Origin: Ophthalmolycus amberensis
Lineage: Eukaryota; Chordata; Actinopteri; Perciformes; Zoarcidae
DNA length: 64,000 nucleotides
Direction: 5' to 3'
NCBI GenBank assembly: GCA_024529925.1
Contig: JAFEUB010000846.1
Span: 2,594,501-2,658,500 of the forward strand
Both the position numbers and the translations under genes were made by a program. The notes below the pieces were generated by a model that was given only the letters and a program-made list of their open reading frames with translations, ran no database searches and was not told the origin of the DNA. Position 1 is the first letter of the stretch. Each line of letters opens with the position of its first letter. Of this stretch, positions 40,901 to 49,815 are shown piece after piece.

Positions 40901-43900
40901 AGGGAGTGAGCAAGAGCAGGGCTCTACCATAAAGAGTCTCACCTTGTTCTGCACCATGCACACACAGCACCTCAGCTGTCATCCAGCTCTCTTTCTCCAT
41001 CAGGGCCGGTGGATGCATCATTCAAGAGCGGGGACTTATTTGGCTGCGTCATCTCATCACTTAACTGTCAATAACTTTTTCTCTGTCTCTGACTTTACCT
41101 TTACTCCGGCAGCTGGCTGTACTGGATGCACAGCACATGTTCAGTGAAAAATAGCTCTCTTTCTCGCCACGTAGAGCAAACGGCAGGACGCTGCTTTAAC
41201 ATAGTGGTTGGTGACGAACAAGACTAGATCGAGATTGAGCTATACTCCATTAGAAATTGTGGTGATTCCAAAATGATTGATATAGAAAACCTTTTAAAGG
41301 ATGAAATACAAGTTAAATGTATGTTTGTGATGGTGACAATATATCTAAAAAACGAATCCGCTATGAAGACATTAAATGGATGCAGATGTTCCTTTGCTCT
41401 TGAAATCAAAACACAGTCTTTTGGAAAAGAACACTTTAATATTCATCATAATATGAAAGGGTAATTATCTAAGAACAGCCATGTCCTGCCCCCAGCACCC
41501 TTTTTGCCCAACCTGTCCTTTTCCCTGAGTGCCTGTGTGTCGCAGCCTGCTGTGAGGCTGCCTGCTGTGAAGGTCACCCTCCCTGCAGCTATGGATTACA
41601 CAGGCGAGCACAGTCAGGCAGAATACGATATTGCCCTTGAGGGGAGGTCTGAGGCCCAGACTGGAAGAGATGAGCCCTCTGGAACTTCTGGACCCCACCG
41701 GGACCAGCCAGTATGATAACGTCGCTATCATCAAGTGATGAATGGTAGAAAGACGCAGAAGAGGCACAGCAACAGGACATATAAAATGTAATGTTCTTTA
41801 TATCTATTCGTTTATCGATATATCTTTCTATATACTGTATCACAGCAGCCTTGATGGGCCAACAACACTCCCAGCAGACACAAGAGTCTTCATCAGGTGA
41901 TATCAAAGAGTCATTCTTCCCTCTGTTTTCTAGCCTGAATTCAAAGGGAGGGCATGACTCCTTTTATCACGCAAAATGGTGCGACAAGGGTCACGTTTCC
42001 TTTGAGTGGGACAAGAGCCATTTGACAACAGCTTTCTCTGGAGTCATGCCACTGTTTAGAGGTCAGAAGAGACAAAACATTACAGGCACGCACATACACA
42101 CAGATACACTTGGCAGATCCCGTTGTCCTTTACTGGCTCGGCTTTCCCGCTGTGACCTTAATTTGTTCTGTCTTGAGTATGAGTGCCCACCGGGCTGCTG
42201 ATGCACCTCGAGGGAACAAACTGACAGGATGTTTGAGCATTCGGTACATGTGGGTTTGAGCATATGTGAGAGAAAGACAGAGATTGAATGCGATAGAAGG
42301 AGCAGGGTAAAGATCGAGACAGAGAGAAAGTGTATGTATAGTGTGCATGGGGTGTGAGTGTGGGATTCTCAAGTGTGCAAGCAGCTATGTGTTCCCAGCT
42401 TTAAGGAGAGGAGACAGGGAGAGGAGAAGCCGAGGCTGAAAGGACTGGACGCCGGGCCACCAATAAAAGCAAAGGAACACAAGCTGTCTCCCTGCCGGCT
42501 AATCCTCTAATGAAGATTTGTGGCGCTGGTTGGCCGGTGATTATTGGTCCAGCACAGAGACAAAAACCAACCAGTGCTACTGTAAATACAATCTCTCACA
42601 TTTACGCAAGCCATCACTGGCTCAAATGAGAAAATTTAGGATGGAGGCAGAACCACTGCTGTTCCATTGTATATGTTACTGCTGTGCTCTGACACGCTGT
42701 CATACTCCTGATGCTACTTTAATAAGCAATCCCATTACAAGCCCAAACATTAACCGACATTATTCAGATCTGAAGGATTCAATGTGAAGTCGCTTATGTT
42801 TATGTTGTTTTTCCTGTCGGGCCAATTGCACATACCGGCTATGCTAATTTTATGTAAATGCTTGTTTTCATCCTTCTTCTCTGCCTCTGATTTGTTCCAT
42901 TTCACCAGTGCTCTTTTGAACCACATTACCAGCCACTGTCTGAGTTTCAGTGTTAGCTGAGAGCTGTGTTGGAGCAGGAGTTCATCCCACCGTGTAACAT
43001 ACAGACTGCTACTGTATTAGGAGACACTGACAGTGGGGGATTGAAAAGTCAGTACAGGCTACAATCTCCACACTTTTAGACTTTCAGATTCAACAAGCAC
43101 AAAAATCTCTCCACTAAATGTAAGTAAGAACTGACCTTAAAGGAAACCAAGAGCCCAAAATACAACATGTGACAAACCAGCAACAAGATACAAACATAGC
43201 AACATACTGTTAATGGATGAGCTCAGATACCACATTACCCCTGTGTCCCTTACAGCCTGCTAATCCACACCTCACCTTCTCGATCCTCCCTTTCTCCTCC
43301 CCCACTCCCCCCAGGCAGGTGCAGGGAGCTGTGGTGCAGGTCCTGGCAGAGCTGCTTCTCCTGTTTCTCCCTCACTCTCTTTCTTTCTCTCGCTGACGGG
43401 TAGTGTCGCTTGTTCAGGGAAGAACTTGTGTGGAGACAGGTGTGCATACCAGACGCCTGTGTTAGGCCCTGCGCCACGCAGATCCTATAACTACCTGCTA
43501 GCGAGGTTTCCCCAACTCTCATCCAACGTTGAACTAAACCCCACCTGCTAGCTGCATACAGTCGCTGTCAGTGGGAAAGATGCCACAGAGGGCAGGTCTG
43601 AGCTCAACCTATTGCCACCTTTATATCACCATGCGTGTCTGCGTCCAATCAGCCACAATACACACACCATCAAAACAGACAGATTTAGCTGGCAGGCGGA
43701 AGGCATTAGGGGTGGAGATTTAAGCTATTTTGAGCTGTTCATGTAACATTCAGGATTAAACGCTAGCTCAAGGCTTCTTGGAAGCAAACGCTAGTACTAC
43801 TCATTCAGTCTGTGTGCCTGCAACCCTGTGGTAGTAAGGTGAGAGCTGTTTTGATGGATGAGGTCACAGAGTGAGGAGATGTCCGTGTGGCAATACAGTA

Positions 43901-45809
43901 AGTAAAGTTCATGCAGGGCTGTAGGGTGACATTCCCAACAGTGTGTCAGATATACTGCTCACATTTCCCCTTTGCATGAGACAGAGAGACTACAGCTAGA
44001 TGCATTGCTGATGGACGGAAGCATCTATGCCCCCCGGCAGCCATCTTTTACTGAAAGCTCGTCACCCTGTTTGCTCATTTCCTCTCTACTTGTATCCCTT
44101 CAATGCTCTCCTAAGTCTCTCTCCTCCTACACTTCTCACTCAATCCTGCTCTCCCATTCTTTGGTTCATCAACTTCCTCCTCCTCCTCCCTCTCCTCTAG
44201 CCATGCCCCTATGAATTGACCTTGCTGCATCTCAAGGAGAATTGATTTTTCTTTGGTCTTTGTGTGAAACCTATATCTCAACGGCACTCAGAGGAATTTC
44301 CTCTTCCTCCCAGAGTTGGATGGAGCTAATTCTCTTTCATGAGGACACTTTTGACTCCATTTTATCTGTCTGCCTTTCTCTCTCTCTCTCTCCCCCCTCC
44401 TCTTCTACCCCTCTTCTCTTCTCAGCACACAGAACTAGAGCAGGCATGATTAATGCAACATCTATTGACGCCAAACATTAGCTTTGCTCAACCTTTTTAT
44501 GCTCTGCTGCTGTTTGGGAAATTGTTATTCATGCCCCTTCAAACGCTGTTACTGAATTATCACATTAATTGATCAATAAAACAGTTTGAATTTTCAAATT
44601 GAATGAGCAGAAAAGAGGAAAACACAAGGGCTGGATATGACATTGACAGAACACGTACCTCTTATTGCATAAATCTGACATGTGGAATGATATAGCACTT
44701 TGCCATTTCAAGCCCAACAGCAGCAGCTTTTTGCATTCAATACTAAAACGTTAAAATGTGACTTGAAAAAATGACAGTGTACCATACAAATAAAAGTGGT
44801 CAAGCATGGGTGCTTTCAAGATAGCTGATATGCCGTTCAGTGCACCTCCACTCGTACATTGTTGGTCTCATGGTTTATATCTGAGTCAGTATTTCAGCGA
44901 TATTTTAGGATCAGTTATGTCACTGCACTATCCTAATTGTCTCAATCTGTAAACTGGCTTTCTATTATAGTGACAAGTAATAAAGAAGGTTGTGCACACT
45001 TAAGTATAATGCAAGCATTTAATAATAAAGCCAGACTCTTTTGTCACTATAATCCAACACCTGTGTGGGCAAAAGAGTGCACCTTCATGGAAGTACACAT
45101 GGGAAATATACTTCAAATCATTTGTATAGTTCTCAAGATCAAAATGCATGGGAAGTCCAAAAGAACAATGTCACCAAACATCAACAAAACAAAAGGCAAA
45201 TGATAATCACGATATCAATAAGATATATCAGAATTAAATTGTAAGTGTAAGTAATGCAAAGGCATCATGAAAGTAGATAAAGAGACCAGTGCAAACAGTC
45301 GAGATCTGCAGTGTGAAGAATCATCTGTGCCTCTTTCCACTTTGTGATCAGAGTGACTGTTGAAGCGTAAAGAACATTTTCCAGGCTTTACCTCCCAGGT
45401 GTATTGTAGCCTGAGGATCCCTAGTAAGTTTTCAGCCAGGCTGCCTTGGTGAATGCACTAATGTGACACCATAATCACAGACAGGTGCATTTGTGTGCTT
45501 CACGGAGCAACAGCAGTGGGCTGTTGGTGGTGGCAGGTGCCGGCACTGGTGTGTGTCGCATGAACTGCGCATTTTATTCAAGTGTTGCATCATGTATACA
45601 TTCAGTGTGTGTTTAGAGTAAGAAAAGACCTCATTACTGTCATACACAAAATTAAACCATGCATGCTCCTGCGCCATTCTGGCCTTTACTGTTTAGTGCG
45701 TGGTCTTTGACAGAGGGCACTGCAGTGAGGCCAATGAAGCAGTGGGAGTCAGAGCAGAACAGACACCTCCACCTCCCTCTGCTCTGCAGTGTTACACACA
45801 CTGATGGGC

Positions 45810-45854
<45 letters not shown>

Positions 45855-48800
45855 ATGCACTCAAAAACACAATAGGTTGCCTTCCCACCAGTCCAATAAC
45901 GGGCCTATTCATTAGAGTCTCTTACAGACGGTATTGACAACCTGCTGACACACAGTCACTCCAGCATAAACAAATGGAGCAGTAGAGAAGAGCAGAGGAG
46001 GGGAGGGGAAGAGACATGTTATAGTGGCTTTTTGACTGAGGAGTCCACTCCGCAAACCAGGAAAGAGCAATATTTATAGGAAGAAGAGAAAAGTGTCCAC
46101 ATACACAGACCCTCTTCATCTCTCTCTCTCACACACACACACACACAGTAGATTCCCCCTTCAAATCAATGTCACATGAATCCTTTACCCTAGGTCACTC
46201 CTAAAATATGTGGTCTATTCTAATTACAAATATGGGGATAAGTCTTCCTCGCTGAGTGCCGTGCCACATAGAGGAGCAATACTGGGTCAAATGCAGTAAA
46301 CTATCTCATCATCATACAGCACTATGTCGCAGCCATCCCCCCACTTGCCAGAAAAAATGATTTCCTCTGAATGGAAAAAAAATATTCTGCAAAACAACTT
46401 GATGAAATTTGAAGCCAGTGGCCCAGCAAGAGAAATGTAAAGAGGGCACATTGAGTTGAAACTAAAAACATCCAATTAATCTGTGAGTTTGCAGATTGAT
46501 TTAGCGAGATTTAGCCTTCACAGGTGCTCATCACTTATGGAAGTTTATATCTGTGTATCGCCAAAGCATGCAGCAGTAGCCATGCATAGTTTGTTCAGCA
46601 TGTTTAACTGCAGAATTCTCAGGTTGCCGCTGCATAAAAGCGTTCCAGTTATATCTTGGATATGCAAAAAAAAGCCAAACTGAACAAACTGTGCCATGCA
46701 TACCAAATATCTGGCTCATTACCGAGTTATAATTACAGTGTCACTTCGACATAAACAAAGAGAGCAGAGCAGTCATGGAGAAAATGGGGGGAAAACTGCT
46801 GATGTGTTCAAAGACGCATTCTCCGGTGTCTCTTTGAGCTGACCTGTGTAACCAGGTGAGTGTGTGCAGGCTGTTAGAGGAAGGGGGGGTGGAGAGCTTG
46901 CTGAATGGAATGAGCAATAGCTATGCAGACAGGTCAACATAGAGACAGATTTTATGAAGACAGATGAGGCCGGAGTGGGCACGCAAATACAAAGACAAAG
47001 AGACAGATAGACTGCATGGCCCTGCACTCAGGAGGTCAGCTCTGACTCAAACAGACAGGACAGATGAGACGTACCACAACATCCAAACATGAACTGATGA
47101 ACATGACCAAGGCTCCCCCAAAAAGACTTTGAGATACAGCTAACAGAGTGGAATGTCCCAGGAACGCTTGTCAGATCATGCAGCATTTTGGGTGACGGTG
47201 ACAGGAAAGACACTTCTTATCTAAAAGCAGATTCCATACCAGGAGCTCCCTCCAGGCATCGCTGTGCTGAAAGCGTAGGAGGATTTCTTTCGACGACATG
47301 GTGGCTGATCACAATGACGACACAGTCAATCGAGAGCCTGCACGTCAACGGGAGCACGGTGATCATGTTCTCTATTAGCTTGCCATTGTTCTCCTGCTGC
47401 CACGCTCTGCTCTCTGCCCAGATAACACACACACACACACATTTTAATACACAAACAGCATCAGCCCCATACCCGTAACGTGGTGCAGAGCCCATGTCAG
47501 CCAGAGAGCTAAGCTGACTGCCCGCGGCTTTGTAAAGAGCTCACTGTACAGCACAACCACACATCCATTGCCATTATCAGCATCAGGGCTGTCATCGCTA
47601 TCACAGCGGCCAAAGACCTGTGCCAGGGGCCCGGATTGCCTACGAAGCTAGTTACTATGGACCTGTGAATACAACGTCAAGGACAGAACCACACTGGGAA
47701 CGGTTGTTTGCTCACGGTCATACAAAACAAAGGATAGAAGAAGACTAATAGCCGTACGGACACGGCTGGTAATGTGGTTTACACAGCCGCACTCACATCA
47801 TCCACACGTTTTATTATCTATTTGGTTTTAATGGTATTTATATTGCTTTTTGTCGGAGATATGTTATCACAACCTTGCAGATTTATATCAGTGGGCAGAA
47901 TCAGGAAATTTGCTGATTGGAGGTCCAGATCAGCCGGCGTCAAAATTGTAAAGGTCATTACAATGACATTACCCTTTTCAGAGGAGGAAAGCCAGAAGTG
48001 TCAAATCGCTCAGCGGCCACATCATAACGCAAATGGAGCAGAATGTTAAGCACTGGAAAATCTCAATGATCAGGCGGAAATAATGGAAGATACCTATCTG
48101 AGTGACAATTTAATGAGGATAGGTCTGGGTCAGCTTTTTTTGGCAGTTATGAAGGGGGAAGATGTTGTAGACCACGACGTGATGAAAAACACACAGATTT
48201 GGTATCTCCGAGCTACAGTGCATTGTTACTGTTTGAACACGATATAGTCTTCTGTAAAAAATCAGCAGTACATGCAGTCAACTGATAGTGGCAGCATTCA
48301 GTGCTCCTGCAAATGCAGCATTGATGATACCGCCTCCAGAAGCACACAGAAGTCACATTCCATGTTTTATTACTCATACCACAACTGTAGTGCTAAACAG
48401 TTAAAATAGACGCAATGTAATAACTACTATAAGCCCAAATTATTGCTCTTATAAGCAAGTCTACCTACTGTTAGTTACCGTGAGACAGCTGTGGTATGGC
48501 TGTGGTAAAATATCATTTACTGGAGCTGCAAGACAGTGCATGTCTTACTGTTAAATAAAGTCAGGTAATTGCTCCCTTTTCACCAGAGCATAAAGGTGGA
48601 AATGTAGCCAATGCCGAAACAGACAGACACAAAATGACCATATAAAACACAGAAAAGAAAAACTTGAGAGAGTGAGAAAGTTACCCATTTAACAGTCATT
48701 CTCACAGACATGAACTTTACTGTCTTGCTTGGAGCATTTAGCTCACAGGAATACATGTCCCTCAATGTGCACACCTCAGACTACATGACTCCCTGTTATC

Positions 48801-49815
48801 ATTAGAGATGTCTGCTTGAAAAACATGCCTGCCGGGAGAGCAGAGGAGCAGAGCTGCGCCTGAATCAGCCCAGGCATGCGTTAAAACACAGCGGCCTCTC
48901 CGGCAAAGAACATAGCAACTCACACACACACTTAAAACAATCGGACACACAATAACCTCACATTGTCCCACAGACAAATTAGAAGACAGAAAACTTTCAC
49001 AAGCTGACACGCACTGTGTTGCTTATTAAACACACACTGTCCTTATCCACAGCAGCACACCAGGATCGGTCACATCACTGGACTTACAATGGCAAGCTCC
49101 CATCCTCTGTATGTATGTGCAAGCTGACGATGGAGAACACAGAGACCACACAGAATCCCCTCTCTCAGACATGCAACGATGAGACCAGAATACTAAAGAA
49201 GAAAGTGCTGGCTCACTCAGAACAGAACAGCCCTGTATGATCACTAAAAGCTATACTGTGCTGCAAATCTTTTGTTTAAAAAAATGCCACCTGGTGTGAT
49301 AACCTGTTTGGTCATCATTGGTTAGCAGGGTCAGAAAAGGAAATTGTATGTATAAACTAGGTGGTGGGGTAATAAATACCTGAGAGAAATATGTGCTTGA
49401 GGAATTCTGTCTTGACTATTTGTATACATTAGCATTCCATCAGTTATCAGTAGGTTGGTATAAAGCCAACCTTTGTCACTTCACCTCTTCTCGTAGGACA
49501 TGAGAATGGTGGAGCCTGGTCACGTGACCAAACAAACCATAATGATATAGTCACACTTTGACCTTCCCTGTCATCGCTCACACCTGCCACATTGATGGCA
49601 CACTATTATCGTAATTACAGGCACTAACCACGATTTAAAGGTTCATCCCAGCGGTCAGTATTGACAGATGTCTGTGTGGAATGGAAACCAAGCAGAGCAC
49701 ACTATTAATAAAGAGCTGCTGGCGGCCACGTTTAAGTTGGGATTAGTGATCCAACAACATGATTGACCTCTCTAAAATCCCATGCACCAAAAAGCGACAA
49801 CTCACCCAAAATCAT
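1664..49815 (-). CDS. znf385a: ZNF385A (HZF) orthologue, whole gene, eight coding exons
   Basis: Joined minus-strand exons 49815-49806, 24881-24730, 19152-19042, 13365-13191, 7131-6781, 2973-2789, 2478-2386 and 1984-1664 give 1398 nt, 465 residues plus stop; all junctions are GT-AG and in phase. Three matrin-type fingers of pattern C-x2-C-x12-H-x5-H are visible: C81/C84/H97/H103, C248/C251/H264/H270 and C313/C316/H329/H335. The start M-I-L-G, the segment around HYKGNRHARRVKGIE and the end GPIRTTHGPILFSPY fit ZNF385A better than the B, C or D paralogues. Known for the family: a p53-induced protein of nucleus and cytoplasm whose fingers bind structured or double-stranded RNA, which binds p53 and favours arrest over death genes. 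The protein is longer than the human form (about 386 aa), mainly through the linker and a Pro-His repeat. Paralogue choice is an inference from remembered sequence. Confidence 0.86.
1762..1851 (-). repeat. Coding 9-bp minisatellite (Pro-His-His) in znf385a exon 8
   Basis: A tandem array of about ten copies of a 9-bp unit, GGTGCGGAT on the plus strand and CCGCACCAT in the sense direction, with variants carrying CTC (Leu). The unit length is a multiple of three, so copy-number change keeps the frame. Confidence 0.9.
1985..2385 (-). other. znf385a intron 7
   Basis: 401-bp intron. Apart from splice sites, its only notable content is the (AG)21 tract at 2031-2072, which reads as (CT)21 in the transcript, 46 nt upstream of the exon 8 acceptor. 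Confidence 0.85.
2031..2072. repeat. (AG)21 microsatellite, (CT)n in transcript sense
   Basis: Pure dinucleotide tract of about 21 units in intron 7 of znf385a, preceded at 2021-2030 by an imperfect GA stretch. Confidence 0.95.
2386..2478 (-). CDS. znf385a: znf385a coding exon 7 (second half of finger 3)
   Basis: 31 codons, residues 329-359, beginning HISSRRHRDGMAGKPNP and ending HKKHRGADLT. Acceptor TCCTTTCTTTCAG, donor CTGACG|GTAACC, phase 0 on both sides. It supplies H329 and H335 of finger 3. The exon has no methionine-initiated ORF of useful length, so it is only found by matching the family and the splice sites. AGKPNPLLSRHKK is characteristic of ZNF385A; B and D have A-G-K-P-x-K-P-K-Y-S-P-Y. 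Confidence 0.92.
2479..2788 (-). other. znf385a intron 6
   Basis: 310-bp AT-rich intron between the two exons of finger 3. Nothing beyond the splice sites is recognised. Confidence 0.85.
2789..2973 (-). CDS. znf385a: znf385a coding exon 6 (end of finger 2, first half of finger 3)
   Basis: Residues 268-328 plus a split glycine codon. Acceptor GTCTGTCTGCAG, donor CTCAAACAG|GTAGGAAG (phase 0). It starts GTKHKTILEARSGLGPIKSY, the near-invariant region after finger 2 and containing H270, and ends with C313 and C316 of finger 3 (FHCEICNVRVNSELQLKQ). ILEARSGLGPIK matches human ZNF385A rather than the M-L/V-E-A-R-N-G of B and D. Confidence 0.93.
3326..3337 (+). promoter_or_regulatory. CTCF-like motif
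   Basis: CCACTAGAGGGC followed by TGCA matches the conserved core of the vertebrate CTCF motif, CCA(C/G)(C/T)AG(A/G)(G/T)GGC. A motif match only; occupancy is unknown. Confidence 0.4.
4080..4221 (+). mobile_element. 3' tail of a fish non-LTR retrotransposon, (TAATC)n end
   Basis: The stretch ends GTTTCCCCACTGGGGATTAA followed by a short (TCTAA)n array at about 4200-4219. A conserved end of the type C-C-C-A-C-T-G-x-G-G-G-A-T-T-A-A-T-A-A with a tandem pentamer tail is typical of 5'-truncated fish LINE copies. The 5' limit and the family are not resolvable by eye. Confidence 0.55.
5910..5949. repeat. (AC)n microsatellite
   Basis: About 20 uninterrupted AC units in znf385a intron 5. Confidence 0.96.
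6050..6062 (-). promoter_or_regulatory. CTCF-like motif
   Basis: The minus strand reads CCCAGCAGAGGGT, close to the CTCF core CCAGCAGAGGGC with a mismatch at the last base. Motif match only. Confidence 0.3.
6781..7131 (-). CDS. znf385a: znf385a coding exon 5 (Pro/Ser-rich linker and most of zinc finger 2)
   Basis: Residues 151-266 (351 nt), with split codons at both ends (phase 1). Acceptor TTATTTTCAG, donor AACAAAG|GTGGGT. The first 80 or so residues are a low-complexity linker rich in proline, serine and threonine (runs such as PPLTTPPTPPMDSP). The exon then enters a charged stretch ETEDKAKK and finger 2, LLYCSLCKVAVNSLSQLEAH, with C248, C251 and H264. The linker is probably disordered; the finger is among the most conserved parts of the family. 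The antisense strand is open over the exon only because it is GC-rich. Confidence 0.92.
9807..9889. repeat. (TG)n microsatellite, about 41 units
   Basis: TG repeat with a single AG interruption at 9871-9872. It faces the (CA)n tract that starts 125 bp further on. Confidence 0.96.
10015..10069. repeat. (CA)n microsatellite, about 27 units
   Basis: Pure CA tract, the reverse complement of the TG tract at 9807-9889. Confidence 0.96.
12099..12152. repeat. (CA)n microsatellite
   Basis: CA repeat of about 26 units with one TA interruption near 12114. Confidence 0.95.
13191..13365 (-). CDS. znf385a: znf385a coding exon 4 (second half of zinc finger 1, linker)
   Basis: Residues 92-149 plus one base. 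Acceptor CTCCTATAG before AGTCAGGCAGAAGCC, donor CGCGG|GTGAGA (phase 1). It encodes SQAEAHYKGNRHARRVKGIE with the finger-1 histidines H97 and H103, followed by a serine/proline-rich stretch. NRHARRVKGIE is diagnostic of ZNF385A; other family members have K-H-A-K-K-(L/V)-K-A at the same place. Confidence 0.92.
13779..13786 (+). repeat. 8-bp target-site duplication, left copy
   Basis: CTTTACAT immediately before the hAT terminus; identical to 14695-14702. Confidence 0.93.
13787..14694 (+). mobile_element. Internally deleted hAT DNA transposon (FAM200/ZBED5-like, Buster group)
   Basis: The ends are CAGTGGTCCCCAACC and, on the opposite strand, CAGAGGTCCCCAAAC, giving about 15-bp imperfect terminal inverted repeats. 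A perfect 8-bp target duplication CTTTACAT flanks it at 13779-13786 and 14695-14702, the hallmark of hAT elements. Inside are two plus-strand remnants of a transposase: an N-terminal part with the start of a BED-type finger (SDAPNPLCRICGDR, about 14180-14225) and the C-terminal dimerisation region. The middle of the transposase is missing, so this copy cannot move by itself. Confidence 0.9.
14220..14524 (+). pseudogene. hAT transposase C-terminal remnant, frameshifted
   Basis: Plus-strand fragments read ENQLLEIVNDGGLKSMFETT, then IKIKAEYPDIATKALKTLLP, then after a one-base frame change near 14380 GCSAVTAIKTILRSRLDIRN and SLSPITPRWDRLVAEKQAQ before a stop. This is the C-terminal dimerisation region of hAT transposases, similar to the domesticated FAM200A and ZBED5 proteins. 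Frame breaks and loss of the catalytic core show it is dead. Assignment to the Buster group is from remembered family resemblance. Confidence 0.85.
14695..14702 (+). repeat. 8-bp target-site duplication, right copy
   Basis: CTTTACAT immediately after the hAT terminus; identical to 13779-13786. Confidence 0.93.
19042..19152 (-). CDS. znf385a: znf385a coding exon 3 (first half of zinc finger 1)
   Basis: 37 codons, residues 55-91, beginning MDPVQKAVINHTFGVP and ending VCQIRFNSE. Acceptor TCTCTCTCAG, donor GAG|GTACAG, both phase 0. It contributes the zinc-binding cysteines C81 and C84; the matching histidines lie in exon 4. The segment KTKRPVISC is close to the human ZNF385A version and differs from the K-Q-I/V-I-S-C of the B and D paralogues, which supports the A assignment. 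Human isoforms that start at this methionine make an internal start plausible. Confidence 0.92.
19153..24729 (-). other. znf385a intron 2
   Basis: 5.6-kb intron with no recognised exon. It contains a repeat tail with a small hairpin near 22392-22470 and pyrimidine-rich stretches around 22170-22230. The open frame at 23918-24292 has no recognisable family. Confidence 0.8.
22392..22470 (+). mobile_element. Retroelement tail with (ATGA)n and hairpin
   Basis: A short (ATGA)n array at 22392-22414 is followed by TTTTATTTATATAGCGCTTT, a sequence recurrent in fish genomes next to short tandem repeats, then a 10-bp perfect hairpin GTAGTATCAC-AAA-GTGATACTAC at 22443-22465. The family is uncertain; it probably belongs to the end of a short non-LTR element in minus orientation. 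Confidence 0.5.
24730..24881 (-). CDS. znf385a: znf385a coding exon 2 (N-terminal region)
   Basis: Residues 5-54 (152 nt). The acceptor TTTGTGTGCAG precedes GAGGAATAAACC; the donor is AACACG|GTGAGAG, phase 0. It carries the family N-terminal motif with LDMKPFLQFPMDTA, comparable to L-D-L-K-Q-I-L-P-F-P-L in human ZNF385A, and ends LFHNFNT directly before the conserved MDPVQKA of exon 3. Internal methionines at residues 13, 22 and 29 could serve as alternative starts if another first exon is used. Confidence 0.85.
27252..27311. repeat. (TG)n microsatellite
   Basis: About 29 TG units with an AG interruption near 27289. Confidence 0.95.
27668..27850. repeat. Diverged AT-rich interspersed repeat with TTGATTAATC-type motifs
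   Basis: Motifs TTGATTAATCAACAGATAATTAATTG and a matching ATTATCTGATTAA at the other side flank a body with TTCTCAAATGTGAG. This resembles a widespread fish repeat whose ends carry T-A-A-T-C-G-A-T-T-A-A. Identification is tentative; compare 54975-55270. Confidence 0.4.
28641..28657. repeat. Poly-G tract (G17)
   Basis: Uninterrupted run of 17 guanines. Confidence 0.95.
35776..36161 (-). mobile_element. Non-autonomous fish interspersed repeat (GCTAAGCTAACTGGC family)
   Basis: The segment contains GTTGCCAGGCAACCAGC, GCTAGCTAAGCTAAGCTAAC, CTGGCTGTAGCATT, GGTATCAATCGTCTCATC and CAAAAATGTCAAACTTTTC before TTTTAA. This ordered set of motifs is characteristic of a very abundant percomorph-fish repeat that, in the opposite orientation, starts T-T-A-A-A-G-G with a motif for T-T-T-G-A-C-A-T-T-T-T-G. 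The copy is diverged; no target duplication was identified, so both limits are approximate. Confidence 0.7.
36923..37007. repeat. Purine-rich patch with two poly-G runs
   Basis: G runs at 36923-36934 and 36995-37007 within GAGA-rich sequence; the znf385a transcript sees poly-C and CT. Confidence 0.85.
37598..37810. repeat. CT-rich microsatellite block
   Basis: A (CT)n tract at 37598-37626 ending CTGCAG, then a second CT/CCCT block at 37721-37810 made of CTCC and CT units. Confidence 0.93.
37920..37973. repeat. (TG)n microsatellite, about 27 units
   Basis: Uninterrupted TG tract about 110 bp after the CT block. Confidence 0.96.
45811..45851. repeat. (AC)n microsatellite
   Basis: About 20 AC units with one TA interruption near the start. 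Confidence 0.95.
49806..49815 (-). CDS. znf385a: znf385a coding exon 1 (start codon, four residues)
   Basis: The minus strand reads ATGATTTTGG followed by the donor GTGAGTTG. This encodes M-I-L plus the first base of a glycine codon (phase 1), which joins exactly to the phase of the exon at 24730-24881, giving M-I-L-G-G-I-N-R-A-G. Human ZNF385A begins M-I-L-G-S-L-S-R-A-G, so both start and splice phase agree. The tiny coding part could easily be missed by gene finders. The non-coding remainder of the exon extends to higher coordinates. Confidence 0.8.

Larger units (their letters stand above)
24882..49805 (-). other. znf385a intron 1 (about 24.9 kb)
   Basis: The largest intron, separating the ten-base coding exon 1 from exon 2. 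I recognise no exon or RNA gene in it. It contains microsatellites (27252-27311, 28641-28657, 36923-37007, 37498-37511, 37598-37626, 37721-37810, 37920-37973, 45811-45851), a diverged AT-rich repeat at 27668-27850 and a common fish interspersed repeat at 35776-36161. Long intervals such as 28.7-35.7 kb, 38.1-45.8 kb and 45.9-49.7 kb look like unique sequence and may hold conserved non-coding elements, which cannot be judged without alignment. Confidence 0.75.
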
